A stretch of DNA of 8,795 nt from Verrucomicrobiales bacterium. Its GTDB lineage: Bacteria; Verrucomicrobiota; Verrucomicrobiia; Verrucomicrobiales; Akkermansiaceae. The stretch spans positions 10,440-19,234 of the forward strand of contig PBTU01000025.1 in assembly GCA_002729295.1 (NCBI GenBank). The letters are read 5' to 3'. Below the pieces are notes generated by a model. It was given only the letters and a program-made list of their open reading frames with translations, ran no database searches and was not told the origin of the DNA. How positions within the stretch are numbered: position 1 is the stretch's first letter; each line of letters starts with the position of its first letter. Shown one piece after another: positions 7,278 through 8,795 of this stretch. A program made the translations under genes and the position numbers.

Positions 7278-8021
7278 TTAGGCAGTCTGCTTGAGGAAAT
7301 CGTATCCGCTCTTCTCGAGTTCGAGAGCGAGTTCGGCTCCACCGGACTTCACAATCTGGCCATCGGCCATGACGTGCACGTGGTCGGGCTTGATGTAATC
7401 AAGGAGGCGCTGGTAGTGAGTGATGACGAGGAATCCGCGGGCCTCCGAACGCATCGAATTGACACCTTTAGCGACCACTTTGAGAGCATCGATATCGAGA
7501 CCGGAATCTGTTTCATCAAGAAGGCAGTATCGTGGGTCGAGCATCATCATTTGAAGAATCTCGTTACGCTTTTTCTCGCCACCCGAGAATCCTTCGTTAA
7601 CCGAACGACTGGTGAACTTTCGGTCCATTTCCAATTCGTCCATCTTGGCATACATTTCCTTGTAAAAAGCAACGGCATCAATTTCCTCACCATCCGGAAG
7701 ACGGGCCTGACGTGCAGCACGGAGGAAATTGGCGTTGGAAACGCCGGGAACTTCGGAGGGATACTGGAAGGCCAGGAAGATTCCAGCGCGAGAACGTTCG
7801 TCCACTTCCAGTTCAGAGATATCGACTCCGTCAAGCAGAACGCGACCTCCAGCAACTTCGTAGTCGTCATGGCCGGCGACAACCTTGGAGAGTGTTGATT
7901 TTCCTGAACCATTGGGTCCCATAATGGCATGCACTTCGCCGGCTGGAATTTCGAGATTTAGGCCCTTGAGGATCGGAGTGCCGTCGACCGTTGCGTGGAG
8001 GTTTTCAATAATGAGGCTCAT
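7278..8021 (-). CDS. sufC: Fe-S cluster assembly ATPase SufC
   Basis: A 247-residue ABC-type ATPase, soluble rather than membrane transport-linked, that powers conformational changes of SufBC2D during cluster assembly. All ABC motifs are present in order: Walker A GPNGSGKST (35-43), Q-loop Q86 in AFQYP, signature FSGGEKKR (145-152), Walker B CLLDETDSGLD (166-176) with the catalytic Glu170, and H-loop H202 in ITHYQRLL. The EKKRNEILQ and DETDSGLDIDAL wording is diagnostic of SufC rather than a transporter ATPase. Length equals that of typical SufC (about 248). It starts 13 bases after the Fur-family regulator and ends 11 bases before sufB, giving order C-B-D instead of the more common B-C-D. 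No Shine-Dalgarno motif is seen before the ATG. Confidence 0.98.
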   Translation of the reverse strand: MSLIIENLHATVDGTPILKGLNLEIPAGEVHAIMGPNGSGKSTLSKVVAGHDDYEVAGGRVLLDGVDISELEVDERSRAGIFLAFQYPSEVPGVSNANFLRAARQARLPDGEEIDAVAFYKEMYAKMDELEMDRKFTSRSVNEGFSGGEKKRNEILQMMMLDPRYCLLDETDSGLDIDALKVVAKGVNSMRSEARGFLVITHYQRLLDYIKPDHVHVMADGQIVKSGGAELALELEKSGYDFLKQTA

Positions 8022-8034
8022 GTGTGTAGAAAAA

Positions 8035-8466
8035 TTAGTTACTGCCTATTTGCCCCTTCAGGCTGATTTCGAGGTGGCTGACTTCGGTGCCTTGAGGCAA
8101 TTCGAGAAAATCTGCAAGATTAACTCCTTCCTTAAAGACAACATCGTGAATCGTACCGGTCTTTTCGTCCTGGAAATGGCAGTGATCGGAAAGGTTTGGG
8201 CAGTAGCGTGAGGGCTCACGCTCAAAGTTCACCTGCCTAACGAGTCCATGGGAAACGAGGGCTTCGAGGCAATTATAGACCGTCGCCAGCGAGATCGTGG
8301 GCATCCGCTTCTGAGAACGGGAAAAAACGTCGTTCGCAGTCGGATGATCCCGCTCAGCGAGGACGACCGAAAAGACTTCGCGGCGCTGCTTAGTCATACG
8401 TAGCCCATCAATCTCCGGGGGTAATTCCTCAGGAGTTGGGCTGCTGTTTGCGTCGAGTGAGATCAT
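8035..8466 (-). CDS. Fur/PerR-family transcriptional regulator lacking both CxxC zinc motifs, likely controlling the suf operon
   Basis: A 143-residue Fur-superfamily regulator. The winged-helix DNA-binding part is clear: LRMTKQRREVF (22-32), HPTANDVF (41-48) and the recognition-helix wording TISLATVYNCLEAL (57-70). The dimerisation part reads RYCPNLSDHCHFQDEKTG (87-104). By hand alignment to B. subtilis PerR, regulatory-metal ligands H37, H91, H93 and D104 are kept as H41, H95, H97 and D108, while D85 is Cys89. The structural-zinc cysteines C96, C99 and the C-terminal CxxC are replaced (D100, T103, and an end reading SLKGQIGSN). Loss of both CxxC pairs recalls the Irr branch of the family, which uses an HxH motif; Cys89-Pro90 also resembles a haem regulatory Cys-Pro. 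It is the first gene of a regulator-sufCBD operon and has a PerR-like box in its own promoter, so autoregulation and suf control are inferred. The signal sensed (iron, haem, peroxide or Fe-S status) cannot be told. Confidence 0.92.
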   Translation of the reverse strand: MISLDANSSPTPEELPPEIDGLRMTKQRREVFSVVLAERDHPTANDVFSRSQKRMPTISLATVYNCLEALVSHGLVRQVNFEREPSRYCPNLSDHCHFQDEKTGTIHDVVFKEGVNLADFLELPQGTEVSHLEISLKGQIGSN

Positions 8467-8508
8467 GATGGCGGGAAATTAGCTGCGGAAGGACAGCACG
8501 CAAGCAAT

Positions 8509-8527
8509 AATTGGAATTATTCTAATT
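8509..8527. promoter_or_regulatory. 7-1-7 inverted repeat resembling a PerR/Fur operator upstream of the regulator-suf operon
   Basis: AATTGGAATTATTCTAATT is a 19-base near-perfect palindrome: arms of nine bases around a central T, 8/9 paired. The core TTGGAATTATTCTAA differs at one defined position from the PerR consensus TTANAATNATTNTAA and has the same 7-1-7 layout as Fur boxes. It lies 42 bases before the regulator's ATG and covers the candidate -10 element, as expected for a repressor site. Binding by the encoded regulator is inferred. Confidence 0.65.
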
Positions 8528-8548
8528 CGAAGAACTCTTACCGTCCAA
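8519..8548 (-). promoter_or_regulatory. Candidate promoter of the regulator-sufCBD operon
   Basis: On the minus strand TAGAAT (8524-8519) matches the -10 consensus at 5/6 and sits inside the palindrome. TTGGAC (8548-8543) is a weak -35 at a spacing of 18. Transcription would begin near 8512, giving a leader of about 46 bases. The weak -35 suggests activation or low basal expression, but this was judged by eye. Confidence 0.4.
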
Positions 8549-8562
8549 ATCACCGATTTAAT

Positions 8563-8795
8563 CTACCTAAATCCCCTATAGAAACCTACGTAGTAGGCAC
8601 ATGGGCCGTCAACCACCACCCGGACGTGGTCTGTCTGGTTCGAGTTTTCAGAGAAAATGCCCATCCAGTGTTTCTCGCTGGAATTGCCAGCTGGTGACTG
8701 ATCTACGCCATCCTTTGGCTCGTTCACCTTCTCGCTGGCAGGCCGGAAATCTTCATGACCGTCCTCCCGGGAATGATCAAGGGGGCCTTTTTCAG
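8563..8795 (-). CDS. Possible C-terminal fragment of an unrecognised protein, cut by the right edge
   Basis: On the minus strand one frame is open from the window edge (first full codon at 8793) for 76 codons to a TAG at 8565-8563. The peptide is hydrophilic and protein-like, rich in Asp, Glu, Lys, Asn and Gln, with segments such as HEDFRPASEKVNEPKDG and NQTDHVRVVVDGPCAYYVG. I do not recognise the family. The opposite plus-strand frame from an ATG at 8601 is also open to the edge, but it is rich in Arg, Pro, Ser, Cys and Trp, as antisense shadows usually are. The stop is 96 bases before the regulator's start, leaving room for the suf promoter. It may instead be non-coding, in which case 8467-8795 holds only the promoter and operator. 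Confidence 0.35.
   Translation of the reverse strand, partial: EKGPLDHSREDGHEDFRPASEKVNEPKDGVDQSPAGNSSEKHWMGIFSENSNQTDHVRVVVDGPCAYYVGFYRGFR

Noticed and set aside
5833..7898. Plus-strand open frames of up to 226 codons opposite sufB and sufC
   Set aside because: They are mirror frames of strongly conserved suf genes and show no motifs of their own.
8585..8597. CCTAC-GTA-GTAGG inverted repeat as a second operator
   Set aside because: The arms are only five bases, it lies about 37 bases upstream of the candidate -35, and it falls within the possible coding fragment, so it gives no firm regulatory signal.
8601..8795. Plus-strand open frame beginning MGRQPPPGRG at the right edge
   Set aside because: Its Arg, Pro, Ser, Cys and Trp-rich composition is typical of antisense to a real or once-real gene, and it has no recognisable motif.

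Overview
The window looks like a chromosomal segment of a member of the Planctomycetota-Verrucomicrobiota group, most likely a verrucomicrobium. The main pointer is a secreted CxxCH protein with PSD3/PSD5-type (DUF1587/DUF1595) domains, a family strongly associated with these phyla. Weak or absent Shine-Dalgarno motifs before most genes and moderately GC-rich coding sequence fit but do not prove this. No rRNA, tRNA, CRISPR array or complete insertion sequence was seen.

Layout from left to right: (1) the N-terminal 419 codons of a secreted DUF1592-type planctomycete cytochrome on the minus strand, cut by the left edge. (2) An AT-rich divergent promoter region at about 1260-1339. (3) nadB, L-aspartate oxidase, plus strand. 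(4) A 259-base gap with a strong 12-bp hairpin. (5) A molybdenum cofactor pair on the plus strand: a MobA-MoaD fusion overlapping moaE by 8 bases if the preferred GTG start is used. (6) A 168-base convergent gap. (7) A tight minus-strand operon, read right to left as Fur-family regulator, sufC, sufB, sufD, with gaps of 13, 11 and 30 bases. (8) The operon's promoter region, carrying a 7-1-7 inverted repeat very like a PerR/Fur box. (9) At the right edge, a possible C-terminal fragment of an unrecognised minus-strand gene.

The genes share an iron-sulfur and redox-cofactor theme. SufBCD is the scaffold and ATPase complex that assembles Fe-S clusters. NadB makes iminoaspartate for NadA, which is a 4Fe-4S enzyme. 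MoaD and MoaE form molybdopterin synthase, which acts on the product of the Fe-S enzyme MoaA. No cysteine desulfurase (sufS) is present in the window, so sulfur must be supplied by a gene elsewhere.

The two points most worth attention are the Fur-family regulator heading the suf operon, which has lost both structural-zinc CxxC motifs and carries a Cys-Pro next to an HxH motif, and the fusion of MobA to MoaD with the MoaD Gly-Gly tail intact at the C-terminus.
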